Part shown: positions 29,390 through 44,300 of the stretch, piece by piece
Position numbering within the stretch: position 1 is the first letter of the stretch
How the letters are laid out: each line of letters opens with the position of its first letter
From: Antedon bifida
Taxonomy: Eukaryota; Echinodermata; Crinoidea; Comatulida; Antedonidae
Length of the DNA stretch: 64,000 nucleotides
Reading direction: 5' to 3'
Assembly: GCA_963402885.1 (NCBI GenBank)
Contig: OY727095.1
Coordinates: 25,115,001-25,179,000, forward strand
Position numbers and translations under genes: made by a program
Notes under the pieces: generated by a model
The model's database searches: none
What the model was told of the DNA's origin: nothing
The model's input: only the letters and a program-made list of their open reading frames with translations

Positions 29390-32300
29390 TTAAATTGGAC
29401 AACTCGTACCCGATTAATTTGGACAACTCGTACCTAATAATGTGGCTAAATCATACCTGATTAAATTGGACAACTCGTACCCGATTAATTTGGACATCTC
29501 GTACCTAATTAATTTGGACAACTCGTACCTAATTAATTTGGCTAAATCGTACCTGATTAATTTGGACAACTCGTACCTAATTAAATTGGACAACTCGTAC
29601 CTAATTAATTTGGCTAACTCGTACCTGATTAATTTGGACAACTCGTACCTGATTATTTAGACAATTCGTACCTGATTAATTTGGACAACTCGTACCTAAT
29701 AATTTGGCTAAATCATACCTGATTAATTTGGACAACTCGTACCTAATTAATTTGGACAACTCGTCACTAATTAATTTGGCTAACTCGTACCTGATTAATT
29801 TGGACAACTCGTACCTTATTAATTTGGACAACTGGTACCTGATTATTTGGACAACTCGTACCTGATTAATTTGGACAACTCGTACCTAATTAAATTGGAC
29901 AACTCGTACCTAATTAAATTGGACAACTCGTACCCGATTAATTTGGACAACTCGTACCTAATTAAATTGAACAACTCGTACCCCATTAATTTGGACAACT
30001 CGTACCTAATAATTTGGCTAAATCATACCTAATTAAATTGGACAACTCGTACCTAATTAAATTGGACAACTCGTACCTAAATAATTTGGCTAACTCGTAC
30101 CTGATTAATTTGGACAACTCGTACCTGATTAATTTGGACAACTCGTACCTGATTATTTGGGCAATTCGTACCTGATTAATTTGGACAACTCGTACCTAAT
30201 AATTTGGCTAAATCATACCTGATTAATTTGGACAACTCGTACCTAATTAAATTGGACAACTCATACCTAATTAATTTGGCTAACTCGTACCTGATTAATT
30301 TGGACAACTCGTACCTGATTAATTTGGACAACTCGTACCTGATTAATTTGGACAACTCGTACCTAATAATTTGGCTAAATCATACCTGATTAATTTGGAC
30401 AACTCGTACCTAATTAAATTGGACAACTCGTACCCGATTAATTTGGACAACTCGTACCTAATAATTTGGCTAAATCATACCTGATTAATTTGGACAACTC
30501 GTACCTAATTAAATTGGACAACTCGTACCCGATTAATTTGGACAACTCGTACCTAATTAATTTGGCTAACTCGTACCTGATTAATTTGGACAACTCGTAC
30601 CTGATTATTTGGACAACTCGTACCTGATTAATTTGGACAACTCGTACCTAATAATTTGGCTAAATCATACCTGATTAATTTGGACAACTCGTACCTAATT
30701 AAATTGGACAACTCGTACCCGATTAATTTGGACAACTCGTACCTAATAATTTGGCTAAATCATACCTGATTAATTTGGACAACTCGTACCTAATTAAATT
30801 GGACAACTCGTACCCGATTAATTTGGACAACTCGTACCTAATAATTTGGCTAAATCATACCTGATTAATTTGGACAACTCGTACCTAATTAAATTGGACA
30901 ACTAATACCCGATTAATTTGGACAACTCGTACTTAATTAATTTGGACAACTCGTACCTAATTAATTTGGCTAACTCGTACCTGATTAATTTGGACAACTC
31001 GTACCTGATTATTTGGACAATTCGTACCTGATTAATTTGGACAACTCGTACCTAATAATTTGGCTAAATCATACCTGATTAATTTGGACAACTCGTACCT
31101 AATTAAATTGGACAACCCGTACCTAATTAATTTGGCTAACTCGTACCTGATTAATTTGGACAATTCGTACCTGATTAATTTGGACAACTCGTACCTGATT
31201 ATTTGGACAACTCGTACCTGATTAATTTGGACAACTCGTACCTGATTATTTGGACAACTCGTACCTGATTAATTTGGACAACTCGTACCTGATTATTTAG
31301 ACAATTCGTACCTGATTAATTTGGACAACTCGTACCTAATAATTTGGCTAAATCATACCTGATTAATTTGGACAACTCGTACCTAATTAATTTGGACAAC
31401 TCGTCACTAATTAATTTGGCTAACTCGTACCTGATTAATTTGGACAACTCGTACCTTATTAATTTGGACAACTGGTACCTGATTATTTGGACAACTCGTA
31501 CCTGATTAATTTGGACAACTCGTACCTAATTAAATTGGACAACTCGTACCTAATTAAATTGGACAACTCGTACCCGATTAATTTGGACAACTCGTACCTA
31601 ATTAAATTGAACAACTCGTACCCCATTAATTTGGACAACTCGTACCTAATAATTTGGCTAAATCATACCTAATTAAATTGGACAACTCGTACCTAATTAA
31701 ATTGGACAACTCGTACCTAAATAATTTGGCTAACTCGTACCTGATTAATTTGGACAACTCGTACCTGATTAATTTGGACAACTCGTACCTGATTATTTGG
31801 GCAATTCGTACCTGATTAATTTGGACAACTCGTACCTAATAATTTGGCTAAATCATACCTGATTAATTTGGACAACTCGTACCTAATTAAATTGGACAAC
31901 TCATACCTAATTAATTTGGCTAACTCGTACCTGATTAATTTGGACAACTCGTACCTGATTAATTTGGACAACTCGTACCTGATTAATTTGGACAACTCGT
32001 ACCTAATAATTTGGCTAAATCATACCTGATTAATTTGGACAACTCGTACCTAATTAAATTGGACAACTCGTACCCGATTAATTTGGACAACTCGTACCTA
32101 ATAATTTGGCTAAATCATACCTGATTAATTTGGACAACTCGTACCTAATTAAATTGGACAACTCGTACCCGATTAATTTGGACAACTCGTACCTAATTAA
32201 TTTGGCTAACTCGTACCTGATTAATTTGGACAACTCGTACCTGATTATTTGGACAACTCGTACCTGATTAATTTGGACAACTCGTACCTAATAATTTGGC

Positions 32301-35300
32301 TAAATCATACCTGATTAATTTGGACAACTCGTACCTAATTAAATTGGACAACTCGTACCCGATTAATTTGGACAACTCGTACCTAATAATTTGGCTAAAT
32401 CATACCTGATTAATTTGGACAACTCGTACCTAATTAAATTGGACAACTCGTACCCGATTAATTTGGACAACTCGTACCTAATAATTTGGCTAAATCATAC
32501 CTGATTAATTTGGACAACTCGTACCTAATTAAATTGGACAACTAATACCCGATTAATTTGGACAACTCGTACTTAATTAATTTGGACAACTCGTACCTAA
32601 TTAATTTGGCTAACTCGTACCTGATTAATTTGGACAACTCGTACCTGATTATTTGGACAATTCGTACCTGATTAATTTGGACAACTCGTACCTAATAATT
32701 TGGCTAAATCATACCTGATTAATTTGGACAACTCGTACCTAATTAAATTGGACAACCCGTACCTAATTAATTTGGCTAACTCGTACCTGATTAATTTGGA
32801 CAATTCGTACCTGATTAATTTGGACAACTCGTACCTGATTATTTGGACAACTCGTACCTAATTATTTGGACAACTCGTACCTGATTAATTTGGACAACTC
32901 GTACCTAATATTTTGGCTAAATCATACCTGATTAATTTGGACAACTCGTACCTAATTAAATTGGACAACTCGTACCTAATTAATTTGGCTAACTCGTACC
33001 TGATTAATTTGGACAACTCGTACCTGATTAATTTGGACAACTCTTACCTGATTATTTGGACAACTCGTACCTGATTAATTTGGACAACTCGTACCTAATA
33101 ATTTGGCTAAATCATACCTGATTAATTTGGACAACTCGTACCTAATTAAATTGGACAACTCGTACCCGATTAATTTGGACAACTCGTACCTGATTAATTT
33201 AAACAACTCGTACCTAATTAATTTGGCTAAATCATACCTGATTAATTTGGACAACTCGTACCTAATTAAATTGAAAAACTCGTACCTGATTAATTTGGAC
33301 AACTCGTACCTAATTATTTGGACAACTCGTACCTGATTAATTTGGACAACTCGTACCTGATTAATTTGGACAACTCGTACCTAATAATTTGGCTAAATCA
33401 TACCTGATTAATTTGGACAACTCATATCTAATTAAATTGGACAACTCGTACCCGATTAATTTGGACAACTCGTACCTAATTAAATTGAACAACTCGTACC
33501 CCATTAATTTGGACAACTCGTACCTAATAATTTGGCTAAATCATACCCGATTAATTTGGACAACTCGTACCTAATTAAATTGGACAACTCGTACCTAAAT
33601 AATTTGGCTAACTCGTACCTGATTAATTTGGACAAATCGTACCTGATTAATTTGGACAACTCGTACCTGATTATTTGGACAATTCGTACCTGATTAATTT
33701 GGACAACTCGTACCTAATAATTTGGCTAAATCATACCTGACTAATTTGGAAAACTCGTACCTAATTAAATTGGACAACTCGTACCTAATTAATTTGGCTA
33801 ACTCGTACCTGATTAATTTGGACAACTCGTACCTGATTAATTTGGACAACTCGTACCTGATTAATTTGGACAACTCGTACCTAATAATTTGGCTAAATCA
33901 TACCTGATTAATTTGGACAACTCGTACCTAATTAAATTGGACAACTCGTACCTAATAATTTGGCTAAATCATACCTGATTAATTTGGACAACTCGTACCT
34001 AATTAAATTGGACAACTCGTACCCGATTAATTTGGACAACTCGTACCTAATTAATTTGGCTAACTCATACCTGATTAATTTGGACAACTCGTATCTGATT
34101 ATTTGGACAACTCGTACCTAATAATTTGGCTAAATCATACCTGATTAATTTGGACAACTCGTACCTAATTAAATTGGACAACTTGTACCTAATTAATTTG
34201 TCTAACTCGTACCTGAATAATTTGGACAACTCATACCTGATTATTTGGACAATTCGTACCTGATTAATTTGGACAACTCGTACCTAATAATTTGGCTAAA
34301 TCATACCTGATTAATTTGGACAAATCGTACCTAATTAAATTGGACAACTCGTACCTAATTAATTTGGCTAACTCGTACCTGATTAATTTGGACAACTCGT
34401 ACCTGATTATTTGGACAACTTGTACCTGATTAATTTGGACAACTCGTACCTAATAATTTGGCTAAACCATACCTGATTAATTTGGATAACTCGTACCTAA
34501 TTAATTCGGACAACTCGTACCTGATTAATTTAGCTAACTCGTACCTGATTTATTTGGACAACTCGTACCTGATTAATTTGGACAACTCGTACCTGATTAT
34601 TTGGACAACTCGAACCTGATTAATTTGGACAACTCGTACCTAATAATTTGGCTAAATCATACCTGATTAATTTGGACAACTCGTACCTAATTAAATTGGA
34701 CAACTCGTACCTAATTAATTTGGCTAACTCGTACCTGAATAATTTGGACAACTCGTACCTGATTATTTGGACAACTTGTACCTGATTAATTTGGACAACT
34801 CGTACCTAATTAATTTGGACAACTCGTACCTGATTAATTTAGCTAACTCGTACCTGATTTATTTGGACAACTCGTACCTAATTAAATTGAAAAACTTGTA
34901 CCTGATTAATTTGGACAATTCGTACCTGATTAATTTGGACAACTCGTACCTAATTATTTGGACAACTCGTACCTGATTAATTTGGACAACTCGTACCTAA
35001 TAATTTGGACAACTCGTACCTGATTAATTTAGCTAACTCGTACCTGATTTATTTGGACAACTCGTACCTAATTAAATTGAAAAACTCGTACTTGATTAAT
35101 TTGGACAACTCGTACCTGATTAATTTGGACAACTCGTACCTAATTATTTGGACAACTCGTACCTGATTACTTTGGACAACTCGTACCTAATAATTTGGCT
35201 AAATCATACCTGATTAATTTGGACAACTCGTACCTAATTAAATTGGACAACTCGTACCCGATTAATTTGGACAACTCGTACCCCATTAATTTGGACAACT

Positions 35301-38300
35301 CGTACCTAATAATTTCGCTAAATCATACCCGATTAATTTGGACAACTCGTACCTAATTAAATTGGACAACTCGTACCTAAATAATTTGGCTAACTCGTAC
35401 CTGATTAATTTGGACAAATCGTACCTGATTAATTTGGACAACTCGTACCTGATTAATTTGGACAACTCGTACCTGATTAATTTGGACAACTCGTACCTAA
35501 TAATTTTGCTAAATCATACCTGATTAATTTGGACAACTCGTACCTAATTAAATTGGACAACTCGTACCCGATTAATTTGGACAACTCGTACCTAATTAAA
35601 TTGAACAACTCGTACCCCATTAATTTGGACAACTCGTACCTAATAATTTGGCTAAATCATACCCGATTAATTTGGACAACTCGTACCTAATTAAATTGGA
35701 CAACTCGTACCTGAATAATTTGGCTAACTCGTACCTGATTATTTGGACAACTTGTACCTGATTAATTTGGACAACTCGTACCTAATTAATTTGGACAACT
35801 CGTACCTGATTAATTTAGCTAACTCGTACCTGATTTATTTGGACAACTCGTACCTAATTAAATTGAAAAACTCGTACCTGATTAATTTGGACAACTCGTA
35901 CCTGATTAATTTGGACAACTCGTACCTAATTATTTGGACAACTCGTACCTGATTAATTTGGACAACTCGTACCTGATTAATTTGGACAACTCGTACCTAA
36001 TAATTTGGCTAAATCATACCTGATTAATTTGGACAACTCGTACCTAATTAAATTGGACAACTCGTACCCGATTAATTTGGACAACTCGTACCTAATTAAA
36101 TTGAACAACTCGTACCCCATTAATTTGGACAACTCGTACCTAATAATTTGGCTAAATCATACCCGATTAATTTGGACAACTCGTACCTAATTAAATTGGA
36201 CAACTCGTACCTAAATAATTTGGCTAACTCGTACCTGATTAATTTGGACAACTCGTACCTGATTATTTGGACAATTCGTACCTGATTAATTTGGACAACT
36301 CGTACCTAATAATTTGGCTAAATCATACCCGATTAATTTGGAAAACTCGTACCTAATTAAATTGGACAACTCGTACCTAATTAATTTGGCTAACTCGTAC
36401 CTGATTAATTTGGACAACTCGTACCTGATTAATTTGGACAACTCGTACCTGATTAATTTGGACAACTCGTACCTAATAATTTGGCTAAATCATACCTGAT
36501 TAATTTGGACAACTCGTACCTAATTAAATTGGACAACTCGTACCTAATAATTTGGCTAAATCATACCTGATTAATTTGGACAACTCGTACCTAATTAAAT
36601 TGGACAACTCGTACCCGATTAATTTGGACAACTCGTACCTAATTAATTTGGCTAACTCGTACCTGATTAATTTGGACAACTCGTATCTGATTATTTGGAC
36701 AACTCGTACCTAATAATTTGGCTAAATCATACCTGATTAATTTGGACAACTCGTACCTAATTAAATTGGACAACTTGTACCTAATTAATTTGTCTAACTC
36801 GTACCTGAATAATTTGGACAACTCGTACCTGATTATTTGGACAATTCGTACCTGATTAATTTGGACAACTCGTACCTAATAATTTGGCTAAATCATACCT
36901 GATTAATTTGGACAAATCGTACCTAATTAAATTGGACAACTCGTACCTAATTAATTTGGCTAACTCGTACCTGATTAATTTGGACAACTCGTACCTGATT
37001 ATTTGGACAACTTGTACCTGATTAATTTGGACAACTCGTACCTAATAATTTGGCTAAACCATACCTGATTAATTTGGATAACTCGTACCTGATTATTTGG
37101 ACAACTCGTACCTGATTAATTTGGACAACTCGTACCTAATTAAATTGGACAACTCGTACCCGATTAATTTGGACAACTCGTACCTAATTAAATTGAACAA
37201 CTCGTACCCCATTAATTTGGACAACTCGTACCTAATAATTTGGCTAAATCATACCCGATTAATTTGGACAACTCGTACCTAATTAAATTGGACAACTCGT
37301 ACCTAAATAATTTGGCTAACTCGTACCTGATTAATTTGGACAACTCGTACCTGATTAATTTGGACAACTCGTACCTGATTATTTGGACAATTCGTACCTG
37401 ATTAATTTGGACAACTAGTACCTAATAATTTGGCTAAATCATACCTGATTAATTTGGAAAACTCGTACCTAATTAAATTGGACAACTCGTACCTAATTAA
37501 TTTGGCTAACTCGTACCTGATTAATTTGGACAACTCGTACCTGATTAATTTGGACAACTCGTACCTGATTAATTTGGACAACTCGTACCTAATAATTTGG
37601 CTAAATCATACCTGATTAATTTGGACAACTCGTACCTAATTAAATTGGACAACTCGTACCTAATAATTTGGCTAAATCATACCTGATTAATTTGGACAAC
37701 TCGTACCTAATTAAATTGGACAACTCGTACCCGATTAATTTGGACAACTCGTACCTAATTAATTTGGCTAACTCGTACCTCATTAATTTGGACAACTCGT
37801 ATCTGATTATTTGGACAACTCGTACCTAATAATTTGGCTAAATCATACCTGATTAATTTGGACAACTCGTACCTAATTAAATTGGACAACTTGTACCTAA
37901 TTAATTTGTCTAACTCGTACCTGAATAATTTGGACAACTCGTACCTGATTATTTGGACAATTCGTACCTGATTAATTTGGACAACTCGTACCTAATAATT
38001 TGGCTAAATCATACCTGATTAATTTGGACAAATCGTACCTAATTAAATTGGACAACTCGTACCTAATTAATTTGGCTAACTCGTACCTGATTAATTTGGA
38101 CAACTCGTACCTGATTATTTGGACAACTCGTACCTAATAATTTGGCTAAACCATACCTGATTAATTTGGATAACTCGTACCTAATTAATTCGGACAACTC
38201 GTACCTGATTAATTTAGCTAACTCGTACCTGATTTATTTGGACAACTCGTACCTGATTAATTTGGACAACTCGTACCTGATTATTTGGACAACTCGTACC

Positions 38301-41300
38301 TAATTAAATTGGACAACTCGTACCTAATTAATTTGGCTAACTCGTACCTGAATAATTTGGACAACTCGTACCTGATTATTTGGACAACTTGTACCTGATT
38401 AATTTGGACAACTCGTACCTAATTAATTTGGACAACTCGTACCTGATTAATTTGGACAACTCGTACCTAATTAAATTGGACAACTCGTACCTGATTAATT
38501 TGGACAACTCGTACCTGATTATTTGGACAACTTGTACCTGATTAATTTGGACAACTCGTACCTAATAATTTGGCTAAACCATACCTGATTAATTTGGATA
38601 ACTCGTACCTAATTAATTTGGACAACTCGTACCTGATTAATTTAGCTAACTCGTACCTGATTTATTTGGACAACTCGTACCTGATTATTTGGACAACTCG
38701 TACCTGATTAATTTGGACAACTCGTACCCAATAATTTGGCTAAATCATACCTGATTAATTTGGACAACTCGTACCTAATTAAATTGGACAACTCGTACCT
38801 AATTAATTTGGCTAACTCGTACCTGAATAATTTGGACAACTCGTACCTGATTATTTGGACAACTTGTACCTGATTAATTTGGACAACTCGTACCTAATTA
38901 ATTTGGACAACTCGTACCTGATTAATTTAGCTAACTCGTACCTGAATTATTTGGACAACTCGTACCTAATTAAATTGAAAAACTCGTACCTGATTAATTT
39001 GGAAAACTCGTACCTGATTAATTTGGACAACTCGTACCTAATTATTTGGACAACTCGTACCTGATTAATTTGGACAACTCGTACCTAATAATTTGGCTAA
39101 ATCATACCTAATTAATTTGGACAACTCGTACCTAATTAAATTGGACAACTCGTACCCGATTAATTTGGACAACTCGTACCTAATTAATTTGGACAACTCG
39201 TACCTAATTAATTTGGCTAACTCGTACCTGATTAATTTGGACAACTCGTACCTGATTATTTGGACAACTCGTACCTGATTAATTTGGACAACTCGTACCT
39301 AATTAAATTGGACAACTCGTACCTAATTAATTTGGCTAACTCGTACCTGATTAATTTGGACAACTCGTACCTGATTATTTGGACAACTCGTACCTGATTA
39401 ATTTGGACAACTCGTACCAAATAATTTGGCTAAATCATACCTGATTAATTTGGACAACTCATACCTAATTAAATTGGACAACTCGTACCCGATTAATTTG
39501 GACAACACGTACCTAATTAATTTGGACAACTTGTACCTAATTAATTTGGCTAACTCGTACCTGATTAATTTGGACAACTCGTACCTAATTAAATTGGACA
39601 ACTCGTACCCGATTAATTTGGACAACTCGTACCTAATTAATTTGGACAACTCGTACCTGATTAATTTAGCTAACTCGTACCTGATTTATTTGGACAACTC
39701 GTACCTAATTAAATTGGAAAACTCGTACCTAATTAAATTGGACAACTCGTACCCGATTAATTTGGACAACACGTACCTAATTAATTTGGAAAACTCGTAC
39801 CTGATTAATTTGGACAACTCGTACCTAATAATTTGGCTAAATCATACCTGATTAATTAGGACAACTCGTACCTAATTAAATTGGACAACTCGTACCTGAT
39901 TAACTTGGACAACTTGTACCTAATAATTTGGCTAAATCATACCTGATTAATTTGGACAACTCGTACCTAATTAAATTGGACAACTCGTACCTGATTAATT
40001 TGGACAACTCGTACCTAATAATTTGGCTAAATCATACCTGATTAATTTGGACAACTCGTACCTAATTAAATTGGACAATTCGTACCTAATAATTTGTCTA
40101 AATCATACCTGATTAATTTGGACAACTCGTACCTAATTAAATTGGACAACTCGTACCCGATTAATTTGGACAACTCGTACCTGATTAATTTGGACAACTC
40201 GTATCTGATTATTTGGACAACTCGTACCTAATAATTTGGCTAAATCATACCTGATTAATTTGGACAACTCGTACCTAATTAAATTGGACAACTTGTACCT
40301 AATTAATTTGTCTAACTCGTACCTGAATAATTTGGACAACTCGTACCTGATTATTTGGACAATTCGTACCTGATTAATTTGGACAACTCGTACCTAATAA
40401 TTTGGCTAAATCATACCTGATTAATTTGGACAACTCGTACCTAATTAAATTGGACAACTCGTACCTAATTAATTTGGCTAACTCGTCCCTGATTAATTTG
40501 GACAACTCGTACCTGATTATTTGGACAACTTGTACCTGATTAATTTGGACAACTCGTCCCTAATAATTTGGCTAAACCATACCTGATTAATTTGGATAAC
40601 TCGTACCTAATTAATTCGGACAACTCGTACCTGATTAATTTATCTAACTCGTACCTGATTTATTTGGACAACTCGTACCTGATTAATTTGGACAACTCGT
40701 ACCTGATTATTTGGACAACTCGTACCTGATTAATTTGGACAACTCGTACCTAATAATTTGGCTAAATCATACTTGATTAATTTGGACAACTCGTACCTAA
40801 TTAAATTGGACAACTCGTACCTAATTAATTTGGCTAACTCGTACCTGAATAATTTGGACAACTCGTACCTGATTATTTGGACAACTTGTACCTGATTAAT
40901 TTGGACAACTCGTACCTAATTAATTTGGACAACTCGTACCTGATTAATTTAGCTAACTCGTACCTGATTTATTTGGACAACTCGTACCTAATTAAATTGA
41001 AAAACTCGTACCTGATTAATTTGGACAATTCGTACCTGATTAATTTGGACAACTCGTACCTAATTATTTGGACAACTCGTACCTGATTAATTTGGACAAC
41101 TCGTACCTAATAATTTGGACAACTCGTACCTGATTAATTTAGCTAACTCGTACCTGATTTATTTGGACAACTCGTACCTAATTAAATTGAAAAACTCGTA
41201 CCTGATTAATTTGGACAACTCGTACCTGATTAATTTGGACAACTCGTACCTGATTACTTTGGACAACTCGTACCTAATAATTTGGCTAAATCATACCTGA

Positions 41301-44300
41301 TTAATTTGGACAACTCGTACCTAATTAAATTGGACAACTCGTACCCGATTAATTTGGACAACTCGTACCCCATTAATTTGGACAACTCGTACCTAATAAT
41401 TTCGCTAAATCATACCCGATTAATTTGGACAACTCGTACCTAATTAAATTGGACAACTCGTACCTAATTAATTTGGCTAACTCGTACCTGATTAATTTGG
41501 ACAACTTGTACCTAATAATTTGGCTAAATCATACCTGATTAATTTGGACAACTCGTACCTAATTAAATTGGACAACTCGTACCCGATTAATTTGGACAAC
41601 TCGTACCTAATAATTTGGCTAAATCATACCTGATTAATTTGGACAACTCGTACCTAATAATTTTGCTATATCATACCTGATTAATTTGGACAACTCGTAC
41701 CTGATTAATTTGGACAACTCGTACCTAATAATTTGGCTAAATCATACCTGATTAATTTGGACAACTCGTACCTAATTAAATTGGACAACTCGTACCTAAT
41801 TAATTTGGCTAACTCGTACCTGATTAATTTGGACAACTCGTACCTGATTATTTGGACAATTCGTACCTGACTAATTTGGACAACTCGTACCTAATAATTT
41901 GGCTAAATCATACCTGATTAATTTGGACAACTCGTACATAATTAATTTGGACAACTCGTACCTGATTAATTTGGACAACTCGTACCTTATTAATTTGGAC
42001 AACTCGTACCTTATTAATTTGGACAACTCGTACCTGATTATTTGGACAACTCGTACCTGATTAATTTGGACAACTCGTACCCGATTAATTTGGACAACTC
42101 GTACCTAATTAAATTGAACAACTCGTACCCCATTAATTTGGACAACTCGTACCTAATAATTTGGCAAAATCATACCCGATTAAATTGGACAACTCGTACC
42201 TAATTAAATTGGACAACTCGTACCTAAATAATTTGGCTAACTCGTACCTGATTAATTTGGACAACTCGTACCTGATTAATTTGGACAATTCGTACCTGAT
42301 TATTTGGACAATTCGTACCTGATTAATTTGGACAACTCGTACCTAATAATTTGGCTAAATCATACCTGATTAATTTGGACAACTCGTACCTAATTAAATT
42401 GGACAACTCGTACCTAATTAATTTAGCTAACTTGTACCTGATTAATTTGGACAACTCGTACCTGATTAATTTGGACAACTCGTACCTGATTAATTTGGAC
42501 AACTCGTACCTAATAATTTGGCTAAATCATACCTGATTAATTTCGACAACTCGTACCTAATTAAATTGGACAACTCGTACCTGATTAATTTGGACAACTC
42601 GTACCTAATAATTTGGCTAAATCATACCTGATTAATTTGGACAACTCGTACCTAATTAAATTGGACAACTCGTACCCGATTAATTTGGACAACTCGTACC
42701 TAATTAATTTGGACAACTCGTACCTAATTAAATTGAAAAACTCGTACCTGATTAATTTGGACAACTCGTACCTGATTAATTTGGACAACTCGTACCTAAT
42801 TATTTGGACAACTCGTACCTGATTAATTTGGACAACTCGTACCTAATAATTTGGCTAAATCATACCTGATTAATTTGGACAACTCATACCTAATTAAATT
42901 GGACAACTCGTACCCGATTAATTTGGACAACTCGTACCTAATTAAATTGAACAACTCGTACCCCATTAATTTGGACAACTCGTACCTAATAATTTGGCTA
43001 AATCATACCCGATTAATTTGGACAACTCGTTCCTAATTAAATTGGACAACTCGTACCTAAAAATAATTTGGCTAACTCGTACCTGATTAATTTGGACAAC
43101 TCGTACCTGATTAATTTGGACAACTCGTACCTGATTATTTGGACAATTCGTACCTGATTAATTTGGACAACTCGTACCTAATAATTTGGCTAAATCATAC
43201 CTGATTAATTTGGAAAACTCGTACCTAATTAAATTGGACAACTCGTACCTAATTAATTTGGCTAACTCGTACCTAATTAAATTGGACAACTCGTACCCGA
43301 TTAATTTGGACAACTCGTACCTAATAATTTGGCTAAATCATACCTGATTAATTTGGACAACTCGTACCTAATTAAATTGGACAACTCGTACCCGATTAAT
43401 TTGGACAACTCGTACCTAATTAATTTGGACAACTCGTACCTAATTAATTTGGCTAACTCATACCTGATTAATTTGGACAACTCGTACCTGATTATTTGGA
43501 CAACTCGTACCTGATTAATTTGGACAACTCGTACCTAATAATTTGGCTAAATCATACCTGATTAATTTGGACAACTCGTACCTAATTAAATTGAAAAACT
43601 CGTACCTGATTAATTTGGACAACTCGTACCTGATTAATTTGGACAACTCGTACCTAATTATTTGGACAACTCGTACCTGATTAATTTGGACAACTCGTAC
43701 CTAATAATTTGGCTAAATCATACCTGATTAATTTGGACAACTCGTACCTAATTAAATTGGACAACTCGTACCCGATTAATTTGGATAACTCGTACCTAAT
43801 TAAATTGAACAACTCGTACCCCATTAATTTGGACAACTCGTACCTAATAATTTGGCTAAATCATACCCGATTAATTTGGACAACTCGTACCTAATTAAAT
43901 TGGACAACTCGTACCTAAATAATTTGGCTAACTCGTACCTGATTAATTTGGACAACTCGTACCTGATTAATTTGGACAACTCGTACCTAATAATTTGGCT
44001 AAATCATACCTGATTAATTTGGAAAACTCGTACCTAATTAAATTGGACAACTCGTACCTAATTAATTTGGCTAACTCGTACCTGATTAATTTGGACAACT
44101 CGTACCTGATTAATTTGGACAACTCGTACCTGATTAATTTGGACAACTCGTACCTAATAATTTGGCTAAATCATACCTGATTAATTTGGACAACTCGTAC
44201 CTAATTAAATTGGACAACTCGTACCTAATAATTTGGCTAAATCATACCTGATTAATTTGGACAACTCGTACCTAATTAAATTGGACAACTCGTACCCGAT

